Below the pieces are notes generated by a model. That model searched no databases. It saw only the letters and a program-made list of their open reading frames with translations, and had not been told where the DNA came from. Below, in pieces: positions 15,876 to 23,349 of a stretch of 64,000 nt of DNA. Source of the DNA: JACDQM01 sp044373315 (GTDB taxonomy: Bacteria; Pseudomonadota; Gammaproteobacteria; Burkholderiales; Burkholderiaceae_C). The stretch spans positions 41,990 to 105,989 of the forward strand of contig NZ_JBILQK010000003.1 of NCBI RefSeq assembly GCF_044373315.1, given 5' to 3'. The stretch's first letter is position 1; each line of letters begins with the position of its first letter. Both the position numbers and the translations under genes were made by a program.

Positions 15876-17921
15876 TCAGGCCGGCAGCAGCCCTCGCCCG
15901 CGCAGCATCGGTTGCACCACCGCATCACGCCCGCGGAAGGCCCGGTAGGCCTCGCGCGGTTCGCGGCTGTTGCCGCTCGACAGCACATGCTTGAGCAGCT
16001 TGGACGCCACCTGCGGATCGAAGGGGCTGCCCGCCTCGACGAAGGCCTCATAGCCATCCGCATCCAGCACTTCGGCCCACATATAGACGTAGTAGCCCGC
16101 GGCATAGCCGCTGCCGCTGAACAGATGCTGGAAATGCGCGAGCCGGTGATTCATGCCGCAGGCCGCCGGCAGGCCGTAGGCCGCCATGGTCTGCGATTCG
16201 AACTCGGTGATGTCCGGGCCTTGCTCGTCCGTCAGGGCATGGGCCGCCATATCGACCAGCGCGCTGGCGGTGTAGCGCACCGTTTCATACCCCTGGTTGA
16301 ACAACTCGGCCGCCTTCAGCTTGGCCAGCAGCGTGTCAGGGATCGGCTCGCCGCTCTGGTAGTGACGGGCATGCTTCTTCAGCACGGCCGGCTCGCTCAT
16401 CCAATGCTCGAAGATCTGCGAGGGCAGCTCGACGAAATCACGCAGCACCTGGGTGCCGGACAGGCGCTCGTACTCCACATCCGACAGCAGGCCGTGCAGG
16501 CCATGGCCGAATTCGTGGAACAGCGTGCGGGCGTCGTCAAAGCTCAGCAGCGTCGGCTCGCCTGGCGCACCCTTGGCGAAGTTGTTGTTGTTCAGGATGA
16601 TGGGCAGCGCGCCCAGGCCGTTGCGCGCCTGCCAGCGCAAGGCGTTCATCCAGGCACCGCTGCGCTTGGTCGAGCGGGCGAAGTTGTCGTGCAGGAATAG
16701 GCCGCGCAAGGCTCCGTCCGCGCCCTGGACCTCGTAGACCTTGACGTCCGGGTGGTAGCCCTGCACTTCGGGCTTGTGCTGGAAACGCAGGCCGAACAGC
16801 TGTCCGGCGCAGTCAAACAAGGCCAGCACCATCGCGTCCAGCGGGAAGTAGGGCTTGACCTCGGCTTCCTCGAGGTCGTAGCGCGCCTTGCGCACCTTCT
16901 CTGCGTAGTAGCGCCAATCCCAGGGCTCCAGCGTGAAGTTTTCGCCGCGCGAGGCCATCATGCCGACCAGCGCCTGACGCTCCGCTTCAGCGGCCGCCTT
17001 GGCCGGTTCCCAGACCTGGTCGAGCAGGCCCAGCACCGCTTCGCGGCTGCCGGCCATGGTGTCGGCCAGCGCATAGTCGGCATAGCAGGCATAGCCATGC
17101 AGACGCGCCTGCTCGTTGCGCAGCGTCAGGATCTCGCGCGCAACCTCGCGGTTGTCGGTGGCACCAGCGTTCTCGCCGCGGCCCACCCAGGCCTTGTAGG
17201 CCTGCTCGCGCAGATCACGCCGCTCGCTGAAGGTCAGGAAGGGCACGATATGCGACCGCGACAGGGTGATGCAGTAGCGCCCTTCGCCCAGATTGCGCTC
17301 GGCGGCGGCCTGGCGCGCCGCAGCGCGCACGAAGTCCGGCAGGCCTGCCAGGTCAGCCTCGCTAGCCAGCACCAGCTGGTAGCCGCTCTCGTCAGCCAGC
17401 ACGTTCTGGGCGAACTGCGTATTGAGCTCGGCCAAGCGTTCGACCACCTGGGCATAGCGCTGCTGCGCCGCCCCTCGAAGCTTGGCACCGGCACGCACGA
17501 AGTCGAGGTGGATGCGTTCGAGCAGGCGCAGTTGCTCCGGCGTCAGGCCCAGCGCCTGGCGCTCACCGTACAGCGCATCCACACGCTTGAAGAGCCCGGC
17601 ATGCATGTAGACCGCATTGCCATGCGCAGCCAGGGGCGCGGCCAGCGCGCGTTGTGCCTGCTGCAGTTCCGGAGACGTCGCCGAGGCTGCGAGCGTGTAG
17701 AACAGATGCTCCAGCCGGCTCAGCAGCCGGCCGCTGCGATCAAATGCCGCCAATGTGTTGGCAAAGCTTGGGGCGTCGGCTTGATTGGCGATCGCATCGA
17801 GCTCGGCCTGGTGGCTGCTCAGCGCAGCCTCGAAGGCCGGCGCGAAGTGCGCGGCGTCAATGGCAGCGAAGGGTGGCAGACCGTAGGGGGTGTTCCAGTC
17901 TTGAAGCAGGGGGTTGCTCAT
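15876..17921 (-). CDS. prlC: M3-family metallopeptidase (oligopeptidase A)
   Basis: 681 aa cytoplasmic zinc peptidase that cleaves short peptides, including degraded signal peptides. The active site is HEFGHGLHG with H469, E470 and H473. The upstream DNFARSTKRSGAW and downstream VELPSQIFEHW segments match OpdA/Dcp enzymes. I chose the ATG at 17921 (MSNPLLQDWNTPYGLP) since it matches the family N-terminus; the open frame upstream has no similarity and runs through a terminator. It is the first gene of a likely prlC-senB-selD transcript. Its link to selenium metabolism is probably only positional. Confidence 0.94.
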   Translation of the reverse strand: MSNPLLQDWNTPYGLPPFAAIDAAHFAPAFEAALSSHQAELDAIANQADAPSFANTLAAFDRSGRLLSRLEHLFYTLAASATSPELQQAQRALAAPLAAHGNAVYMHAGLFKRVDALYGERQALGLTPEQLRLLERIHLDFVRAGAKLRGAAQQRYAQVVERLAELNTQFAQNVLADESGYQLVLASEADLAGLPDFVRAAARQAAAERNLGEGRYCITLSRSHIVPFLTFSERRDLREQAYKAWVGRGENAGATDNREVAREILTLRNEQARLHGYACYADYALADTMAGSREAVLGLLDQVWEPAKAAAEAERQALVGMMASRGENFTLEPWDWRYYAEKVRKARYDLEEAEVKPYFPLDAMVLALFDCAGQLFGLRFQHKPEVQGYHPDVKVYEVQGADGALRGLFLHDNFARSTKRSGAWMNALRWQARNGLGALPIILNNNNFAKGAPGEPTLLSFDDARTLFHEFGHGLHGLLSDVEYERLSGTQVLRDFVELPSQIFEHWMSEPAVLKKHARHYQSGEPIPDTLLAKLKAAELFNQGYETVRYTASALVDMAAHALTDEQGPDITEFESQTMAAYGLPAACGMNHRLAHFQHLFSGSGYAAGYYVYMWAEVLDADGYEAFVEAGSPFDPQVASKLLKHVLSSGNSREPREAYRAFRGRDAVVQPMLRGRGLLPA

Positions 17922-17996
17922 GAGTGCTGTCTCGGCTCCCGGTGCAGCGCGGATGGCGCCGCCGGTGGGTTGCAGTTGGGATGTGGGGGATTCTAG

Positions 17997-18032
17997 AAAA
18001 AAGGCCGCCGCCCTGTTGGGAGCGGCGGCCTT
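17997..18032 (-). terminator. Rho-independent terminator
   Basis: A perfect 11-bp inverted repeat (AAGGCCGCCGC at 18001-18011 with its complement at 18022-18032) and a 10-nt loop, followed on the minus strand by a run of T. It lies 25 bp beyond the stop of the coiled-coil protein gene at 18057 and separates it from prlC. Confidence 0.85.
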
Positions 18033-18056
18033 GCAGGCGCGGCAGGGCACGGGGCC

Positions 18057-18710
18057 TTACTTCAGGCCCAGCTCCTTGCGCACTGCAATCTCATCGGCTT
18101 CGTCATAAGGCTTGTTCGCGCACTGGGCTTTCCAGTCGTCGGCCTTGTCCAGGTGAGCGTCGGTGCGCACGCGCAGCGGCTCGGTGGTCTTGTTGTGCGA
18201 CTCAACTTTGGCGTCGAAGGCCTTGGCATCGGCGTCGTACAGGCGCTTGCCGCTGTTGAAGGCGTCGATTCGGGCATCGAGAGCGGCAGCACGGGCCTGG
18301 TAGTCAGCCACGGCCTTGGCGGCGTCGGCCTTCTCCATCTTGGGCAGTTGCTCCTTCAAGGTCTCGTTGAGCTTGATCACCGCTTCACGGTCGGCCTTGA
18401 TCTGCGCCGCATCGGTTCCGATGGTTTGCCCACGTTTGCTCAGGTCCTCCTTGCCTGCCAGCAAGTCCGCGCGCTCCTTGGCATGGGCGGCCTGCGCTTC
18501 CTTGATTGCATTTGCCTCCACGTTGTTGGCTTCGGCCAGCTGAAGGCAGCTGCGCAATTCGTCGCGGCTCATCAGCTTGGGCTTGGGCTTCTCCACCACC
18601 GGGCGGCTGACCTTGTTGTTCTTGGGGTCGACCTTGGCGTTGGGGTTGGCGGTCTGGGCCAGCGCGGGCAGCGCAGCCATTAGAACGGCGCAGAGAAAGA
18701 GGCTTTTCAT
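18057..18710 (-). CDS. Periplasmic coiled-coil protein, function unknown
   Basis: 217 aa. A clear Sec signal peptide (MKSLFLCAVLMAALPALAQ, cleavage likely after ALA) leads to a Pro/Lys-rich linker (NNKVSRPVVEKPKPKLMSR). The rest is charged and helical, with Ala/Glu/Lys heptad-like patterning from about residue 60 to 185 (EDLSKRGQTIG, KLNETLKEQLP). Two cysteines (in RSCLQLAEA and WKAQCANKP) flank the coiled coil and could form a disulfide that closes the hairpin. I do not recognise a named family. It has its own terminator and a divergent start relative to yaeQ. Confidence 0.7.
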   Translation of the reverse strand: MKSLFLCAVLMAALPALAQTANPNAKVDPKNNKVSRPVVEKPKPKLMSRDELRSCLQLAEANNVEANAIKEAQAAHAKERADLLAGKEDLSKRGQTIGTDAAQIKADREAVIKLNETLKEQLPKMEKADAAKAVADYQARAAALDARIDAFNSGKRLYDADAKAFDAKVESHNKTTEPLRVRTDAHLDKADDWKAQCANKPYDEADEIAVRKELGLK

Positions 18711-18878
18711 GGAGCGGAACTCTGGATCAGTGCGCCTGAGCGGCGCAGTCAAAGAATGGCGGGCTCGGTGACGAGCCCGGGCGGCATCATGCCACGCTGC
18801 GCGAGATGCTGCCCTTGGGGTGGGCACCGAGCCGGCGACGATAATCGTTGGCTTCGCCCCCCGCTCCCAAGGCCTGCC

Positions 18879-19442
18879 ATGGCGCTCAAAGCCACGATCT
18901 ACAAAGCCCTGCTCAACGTCTCTGACATGGACCGCCATGTCTACGGCGAGCACAACCTGACCATTGCCCGCCACCCTTCCGAGACCGATGAGCGGATGAT
19001 GATCCGCGTGTTGGCGCTGGCCATGAACCTGCCCGCCGACGATCTGCGCGGCCGGCTGGAGTTCAGCAAGGGCTTGTCGGATGTCGACGAGCCGGATCTC
19101 TGGCAGATCGACCTCAGCGGCGAAATCGTCCACTGGATCGATCTGGGCCAGCCTGACGAACGCCGCATCATGAAAGCCCATGGGCGTGCCGGCCGTGTGA
19201 CGGTGATCAGCTTTGCGTCCAGCACACCGGTGTGGTGGGGCAATCTGCAAGGCAAGCTGACGCGGGCGCCACGGGTCACCGTGCTACAGATCCCGCACGA
19301 ACAATCACAGGCGCTGGCCAAGCTGGCCGAGCGCAGCATGCAACTGCAGATCAGCATCCAGGATGGCGTCGCCTATGTGTCAGCCGGCGAGCGCTCGGTT
19401 GAGATCGCCCCCATCGTGCTGAAGGCTGGCGAGGGCAGCTGA
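18879..19442 (+). CDS. yaeQ: YaeQ family protein
   Basis: 187 aa. It matches the YaeQ family, which has a PD-(D/E)XK nuclease-like fold: MALKATIYKALLNVSDMDR at the N-terminus, HPSETDERMMIRVLALAM, then the fold-core acidic segments EPDLWQIDLSG and WIDLGQPDERR. Biological function is unsettled; the E. coli protein was first reported as a suppressor linked to RfaH-dependent expression. The ATG at 18879 matches the conserved family N-terminus. The stop overlaps the start of the following hydrolase by one base. Confidence 0.93.
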   Translation: MALKATIYKALLNVSDMDRHVYGEHNLTIARHPSETDERMMIRVLALAMNLPADDLRGRLEFSKGLSDVDEPDLWQIDLSGEIVHWIDLGQPDERRIMKAHGRAGRVTVISFASSTPVWWGNLQGKLTRAPRVTVLQIPHEQSQALAKLAERSMQLQISIQDGVAYVSAGERSVEIAPIVLKAGEGS

Positions 19443-20293
19443 TGCTGCGCGGCGCCGCTCTTCTCGCCCTGTTGCTGGCCCTGGCCCCGGTTTTGCCGGT
19501 GTGCGCAGCCACAGAGGTTCAGCGCATCGAGCTGCCAGCCGGCGAGCTCAGCCTTGTCGGCCATTGGTCGCCATCTCCCCAGCCAGGACGGCGCGCGGCG
19601 GTGCTGCTGCTGCACGGCTGCGGCGGTCCTTATGACGCCAAGGGCGGTCTGTCGGCTCGCATGCGCGAGTACGGCGCGCTGCTCAATCAGCAGGGGTATC
19701 ACGCGCTGGTGCTGGACTCGCTGACGCCGCGTGGAGAGACCGAGCTCTGCACCCAGCGAATCGGCACGCGGCGCATCACCCAACAGGAGCGCCGATACGA
19801 CACGCTGGCAGCCCTGCGCTGGCTGGCTGGCCGCGAGGATGTCGACGCGCAGCGCCTGGTGCTGCTGGGCTGGTCGCATGGTGGCAGCGCCGTGCTGGCC
19901 TCCACCAATCTGCGCCACCCCGAGGTGCGCGACGCCAGCCCGCGGCCGCGCGCGGCAATTGCCTTCTACCCTGGCTGCAGCGAGGAAGCTCGGCGTGGCT
20001 ATCGTCCGGCTGCCCCCTTGCTGCTGCTGCTCGGCGCGGCTGATGACTGGACGCCTGCAGCCCCCTGCCAGGCGCTGGCCCAGGAGGCGGAAGAGCCCAA
20101 GCCGATCTGGCACAGCTATGCCGGGGCGTATCACGGCTTCGACAGCAAGGCCCCGGTGAAGCTGCGGCGCGACGTGCCCAACGGCGTCAATCCAGGCGCC
20201 GGCGTGCATGTGGGCGGCCAGGCGCAGGCGCGCGAGCATTCGCGCCAGGCCTTGCTGGATTTCCTGGAGCAGACATTGCGCGCACAGCGCTGA
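19442..20293 (+). CDS. Secreted alpha/beta hydrolase (dienelactone hydrolase-like)
   Basis: 283 aa. The signal peptide MLRGAALLALLLALAPVLPVCA suggests export, and the Cys at position 21 within PVCA could be a lipoprotein site, although the lipobox is poor. Oxyanion region LLLHGCGGPYD (56-65), nucleophile S145 in GWSHGG, acid D201 or D202 in GAADDWTP, and base H231 in AYHGFD form a complete triad. The substrate is unknown; dienelactone hydrolases often use Cys as nucleophile, here Ser. It is coupled to yaeQ by a TGATG overlap, and a prolyl oligopeptidase follows 39 bp later. Confidence 0.85.
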   Translation: MLRGAALLALLLALAPVLPVCAATEVQRIELPAGELSLVGHWSPSPQPGRRAAVLLLHGCGGPYDAKGGLSARMREYGALLNQQGYHALVLDSLTPRGETELCTQRIGTRRITQQERRYDTLAALRWLAGREDVDAQRLVLLGWSHGGSAVLASTNLRHPEVRDASPRPRAAIAFYPGCSEEARRGYRPAAPLLLLLGAADDWTPAAPCQALAQEAEEPKPIWHSYAGAYHGFDSKAPVKLRRDVPNGVNPGAGVHVGGQAQAREHSRQALLDFLEQTLRAQR

Positions 20294-20332
20294 CAATGAC
20301 CCCTTGCTACTCACCGCACGACCGAGTCCTGC

Positions 20333-22465
20333 ATGATCAAAAATCTGCGTTTCCCCTTGGGCCGACTGGCCCTGCTGGCCACCCTTTTGCTGCCTCTTGC
20401 CGCTATGTCGCAACCCTCCCCCGCATCCAAGGACGATCCCTACCTTTGGCTTGAAGACGTTCAGGGCGAACGTGCGCTGAACTGGGTGCGTGAGCGCAAT
20501 GCCAGCACCCAGAAGCAGCTTCAGCAGCAGCCCGAATTCGGCCAGCTGCGCGGGGCTATCCTGGAAGTACTGAACTCGCGCGACCGCATCCCGGCCATCA
20601 GCCGCCGCGGCGACTTTGTCTACAACCTCTGGCAGGACGAGCGCAACAAGCGCGGCCTGTGGCGCCGCACCACGCTGGCCGATTACCGCAAGCCCGAGCC
20701 GAAGTGGGAAACGGTGCTGGACCTGGACGCGCTGGGTGCGGCCGAGAAGGAAAGCTGGGTCTTCGCCGGTGCCAGCTGCCTGGCGCCCGAGTACCGCCAT
20801 TGCCTGCTGTCGCTGTCGCGCGGCGGTGCCGATGCCAGCGTCGTGCGCGAGTTCGATCTGGTGGAAAAGCGCTTCGTCAAGGACGGCTTCACGCTGGCCG
20901 AAGCCAAGAGCCAGGTCGACTGGATCGACAAGGACACGATTTACGTCGGCACCGACTTCGGCCCCGGTTCGCTGACCGACTCGGGCTATGTGCGCATCAT
21001 CAAGCGCTGGAAGCGTGGCACGCCGCTGGCGTCGGCCACCACCGTGTTCGAGGGTGAGAGCAAGGACGTGGCAGCTTCGGTGTCGGTGGACAAGTCACGC
21101 GGCTTCGAACGCACCGTGTTCAGCCGCGCGCTGGACTTCTACAACACCCGCCACTGGCTGCTGCAGCCGGACGGAAAACAGCTGGCGTTGGACCTGCCCA
21201 CCGACGTGCAGCCCAGCTTCTGGGGTGCGCGCCTGCTGCTCGATCTGCGCAAGGACTGGCAGGTCGGCCCGACGCTCTACCCGGCCGGCAGCCTGCTGGT
21301 CGGCGATGTCGAGTCCTTCCTGAAGGGCGAGCGCAAGTTCCGGCCGCTGTTCACCCCTAGCAGCACACGCTCGCTGGCGGGCTACGGCCTGACGCAGAGC
21401 CGCGTGCTGCTCAACATCAGCGACAAGGTCGCCAGCCGGCTGGAGGAATGGGACTTCAGCGGCAAGGAACCCAAGCAGCGCGCCGTCAAGGCGCCCTTCC
21501 CCGGCACCTTGAGCCTGATTAGCCTGCGCGATGCCAGCCTCGCCAAGGACGAGTTGGCTGAGCGTTATCTGCTGAACTACGCCGACTTCCTGACGCCGGA
21601 CACCCTGTATCTGGCCCAGGCCGGCAGCGATGAGCGCGAGGCGCTGAAGGCCCGCAAACCGCTGTTCGACGCGGCCGGCATGCGCGCCGAGCAGCTGTTC
21701 GCCAAGAGCAAGGACGGCACCGAGGTGCCCTACTTCGTGGTCTGGCCGGCTGGCACCAAGGCCGACGGCAAGAACCCGACGCTGCTCTATGGCTATGGCG
21801 GCTTCGAGGTCTCGATGCAACCCTGGTATTCGGGCGGCTTCGGCCGCGCCTGGTACAGCCGCGGCGGCGTGCTGGTGCTGGCCAATATCCGCGGCGGCGG
21901 CGAGTTCGGCCCGCGCTGGCACCAAGCGGCCATCCGCGAGAACAAGCAGAAAAGCTATGACGACTTTATCGCCGTGGCAGAGGACCTGATCCGCCGCGGC
22001 ATCAGTTCGCCTGCGCATCTGGGCATCATGGGTGGCAGCAATGGCGGCCTGCTGGTCGGCGCCACCATGGTGCAGCGCCCGGAGCTGTTCAAGGCGGTGG
22101 TCTGCCAGGTGCCGCTGCTGGACATGCGGCGCTATCACACGCTGCTGGCCGGCGCCTCCTGGATGGCAGAGTACGGAGACCCGGACAAGGCCGAGGACTG
22201 GGCCTTCATCAGCAAGTACAGCCCCTATCAGAACCTCAAGCCCGGCGTGAAGTACCCGCAGCTGCTGTTCACCACGTCGACCCGAGACGACCGCGTGCAT
22301 CCGGGCCACGCCCGCAAGATGGCCGCACTGATGCAGGCCCAGGGCCACGACTTCCTCTACTTCGAGAACATCGAAGGTGGGCATGGTGGTGCGGCCGACA
22401 ACGAACAGCGTGCCACCATGCAGGCGCTGGAATACACCCACCTTTGGCAACAACTGCGCCGCTGA
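20333..22465 (+). CDS. Exported prolyl oligopeptidase family serine peptidase (S9A)
   Basis: 710 aa with an N-terminal signal peptide (RLALLATLLLPLAAMSQ). An N-terminal beta-propeller (about 30-440, starting DDPYLWLEDVQGERALNWV) gates a C-terminal alpha/beta hydrolase domain. Catalytic Ser569 (GIMGGSNGGLL), Asp652/653 (TSTRDDRVHP) and His684 (EGGHGG) are present. YGYGGFEVSMQPWYSGGF and NIRGGGEFGPRWHQAA are classic S9A signatures. It cleaves short proline-containing peptides, here probably in the periplasm. Confidence 0.94.
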   Translation: MIKNLRFPLGRLALLATLLLPLAAMSQPSPASKDDPYLWLEDVQGERALNWVRERNASTQKQLQQQPEFGQLRGAILEVLNSRDRIPAISRRGDFVYNLWQDERNKRGLWRRTTLADYRKPEPKWETVLDLDALGAAEKESWVFAGASCLAPEYRHCLLSLSRGGADASVVREFDLVEKRFVKDGFTLAEAKSQVDWIDKDTIYVGTDFGPGSLTDSGYVRIIKRWKRGTPLASATTVFEGESKDVAASVSVDKSRGFERTVFSRALDFYNTRHWLLQPDGKQLALDLPTDVQPSFWGARLLLDLRKDWQVGPTLYPAGSLLVGDVESFLKGERKFRPLFTPSSTRSLAGYGLTQSRVLLNISDKVASRLEEWDFSGKEPKQRAVKAPFPGTLSLISLRDASLAKDELAERYLLNYADFLTPDTLYLAQAGSDEREALKARKPLFDAAGMRAEQLFAKSKDGTEVPYFVVWPAGTKADGKNPTLLYGYGGFEVSMQPWYSGGFGRAWYSRGGVLVLANIRGGGEFGPRWHQAAIRENKQKSYDDFIAVAEDLIRRGISSPAHLGIMGGSNGGLLVGATMVQRPELFKAVVCQVPLLDMRRYHTLLAGASWMAEYGDPDKAEDWAFISKYSPYQNLKPGVKYPQLLFTTSTRDDRVHPGHARKMAALMQAQGHDFLYFENIEGGHGGAADNEQRATMQALEYTHLWQQLRR

Positions 22466-22503
22466 AGTCCGCCATGGGGCAGTCCTCGAACTGAAAGCCA
22501 AGC

Positions 22504-23349
22504 ATGGAAATCACCCACAACGAGCACCGGCAGTGCTTCGAAACCTGGGTCGACGGGCATCGCTGCGAGCTCGACTACCGAATCGAGCCCGGCCGTTTGA
22601 TCATCACGCATACCGGCACAGCCCCTGAATTGCGAGGGCGCGGCCTGGCCGCCTTGCTGGCGGAGCAGGCGCTGCGCTGGGCGGCACCTCTGGGCCTGCA
22701 TCTGGTACCGGCCTGCAGCTATGTGCAGGTCTACATCGAGCGTCATCCGCAGTGGCTGCGCCTGTTGGAGCCCAGCCCGGTGCAACAGGTGCTGAACTTC
22801 TGGTTTGGCCCGCTCAGCAGCGAGTCCGACGGGCAGCCGCGCGTTGCCTGGTTCAAGAAGGACGAGTCTTTCGACGATGAAGTGCGGCAGCGCTTCGGCG
22901 CCCTGCTGGAGCAGGCACTGGCCGGCGGCCTGCAATCGTGGGACCACAGCTCCTTCGGCACGCTGGCTCATGTGCTGCTGCTGGACCAGTTCACCCGCAA
23001 CGCCTTTCGGGGCCAGCCGCGGGCCTTTGCCGGCGATGCGCAGGCGCTTCGCAGCGCGCTGGCCCTGATCGATCGCGGGCTGGATACCAAGCTCAGCACG
23101 CTGCAGCGCTGGTTCATCTACCTCCCGCTTGAGCATGCCGAAGACCTGGCGCTACAGCAGCGCTGCGTGGCCTTGTTCGAAGCGCTGGCCGGCGCCGACG
23201 CTAGCCTGGCCGGAGCGCTGGACTATGCGCAACGGCACCTGGCCGTGATCGAGAGCTTCGGGCGTTTCCCGCACCGCAACGCCATCCTGGGGCGCCCGAG
23301 CAGCGCTGCAGAACTGGACTATTTGGCGCAGCCCGGCTCAGGCTTCTGA
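22504..23349 (+). CDS. Fusion of small GNAT-like acetyltransferase and DUF924 domain
   Basis: 281 aa. Residues 1-90 are a minimal GCN5-related fold of the NATD1/YjdJ type: ITHTGTAPELRGRGLAALL with the acetyl-CoA loop R44-G-R-G, then LVPACSYVQVYIERHPQW. Residues 91-281 are DUF924: VLNFWFG, LLLDQFTRNAFRGQPRAF, FIYLPLEHAEDL and ESFGRFPHRNAILGR. The two domains are usually encoded separately. DUF924 is an all-helical TPR-like fold with no settled role. The ATG at 22504 keeps the whole acetyltransferase fold. The 3' end overlaps the convergent histidine kinase gene by 12 bp. Confidence 0.88.
   Translation: MEITHNEHRQCFETWVDGHRCELDYRIEPGRLIITHTGTAPELRGRGLAALLAEQALRWAAPLGLHLVPACSYVQVYIERHPQWLRLLEPSPVQQVLNFWFGPLSSESDGQPRVAWFKKDESFDDEVRQRFGALLEQALAGGLQSWDHSSFGTLAHVLLLDQFTRNAFRGQPRAFAGDAQALRSALALIDRGLDTKLSTLQRWFIYLPLEHAEDLALQQRCVALFEALAGADASLAGALDYAQRHLAVIESFGRFPHRNAILGRPSSAAELDYLAQPGSGF

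Noticed and set aside
16752..17996. 414-aa plus-strand frame opposite prlC
   Set aside because: Antisense to the M3 peptidase and no recognisable family.
19373..20800. 475-aa minus-strand frame opposite the alpha/beta hydrolase
   Set aside because: Crosses three plus-strand genes with clear motifs and shows none itself.
21095..22501. 468-aa minus-strand frame opposite the prolyl oligopeptidase
   Set aside because: The plus-strand gene has a full catalytic triad and family motifs; the antisense frame has none.
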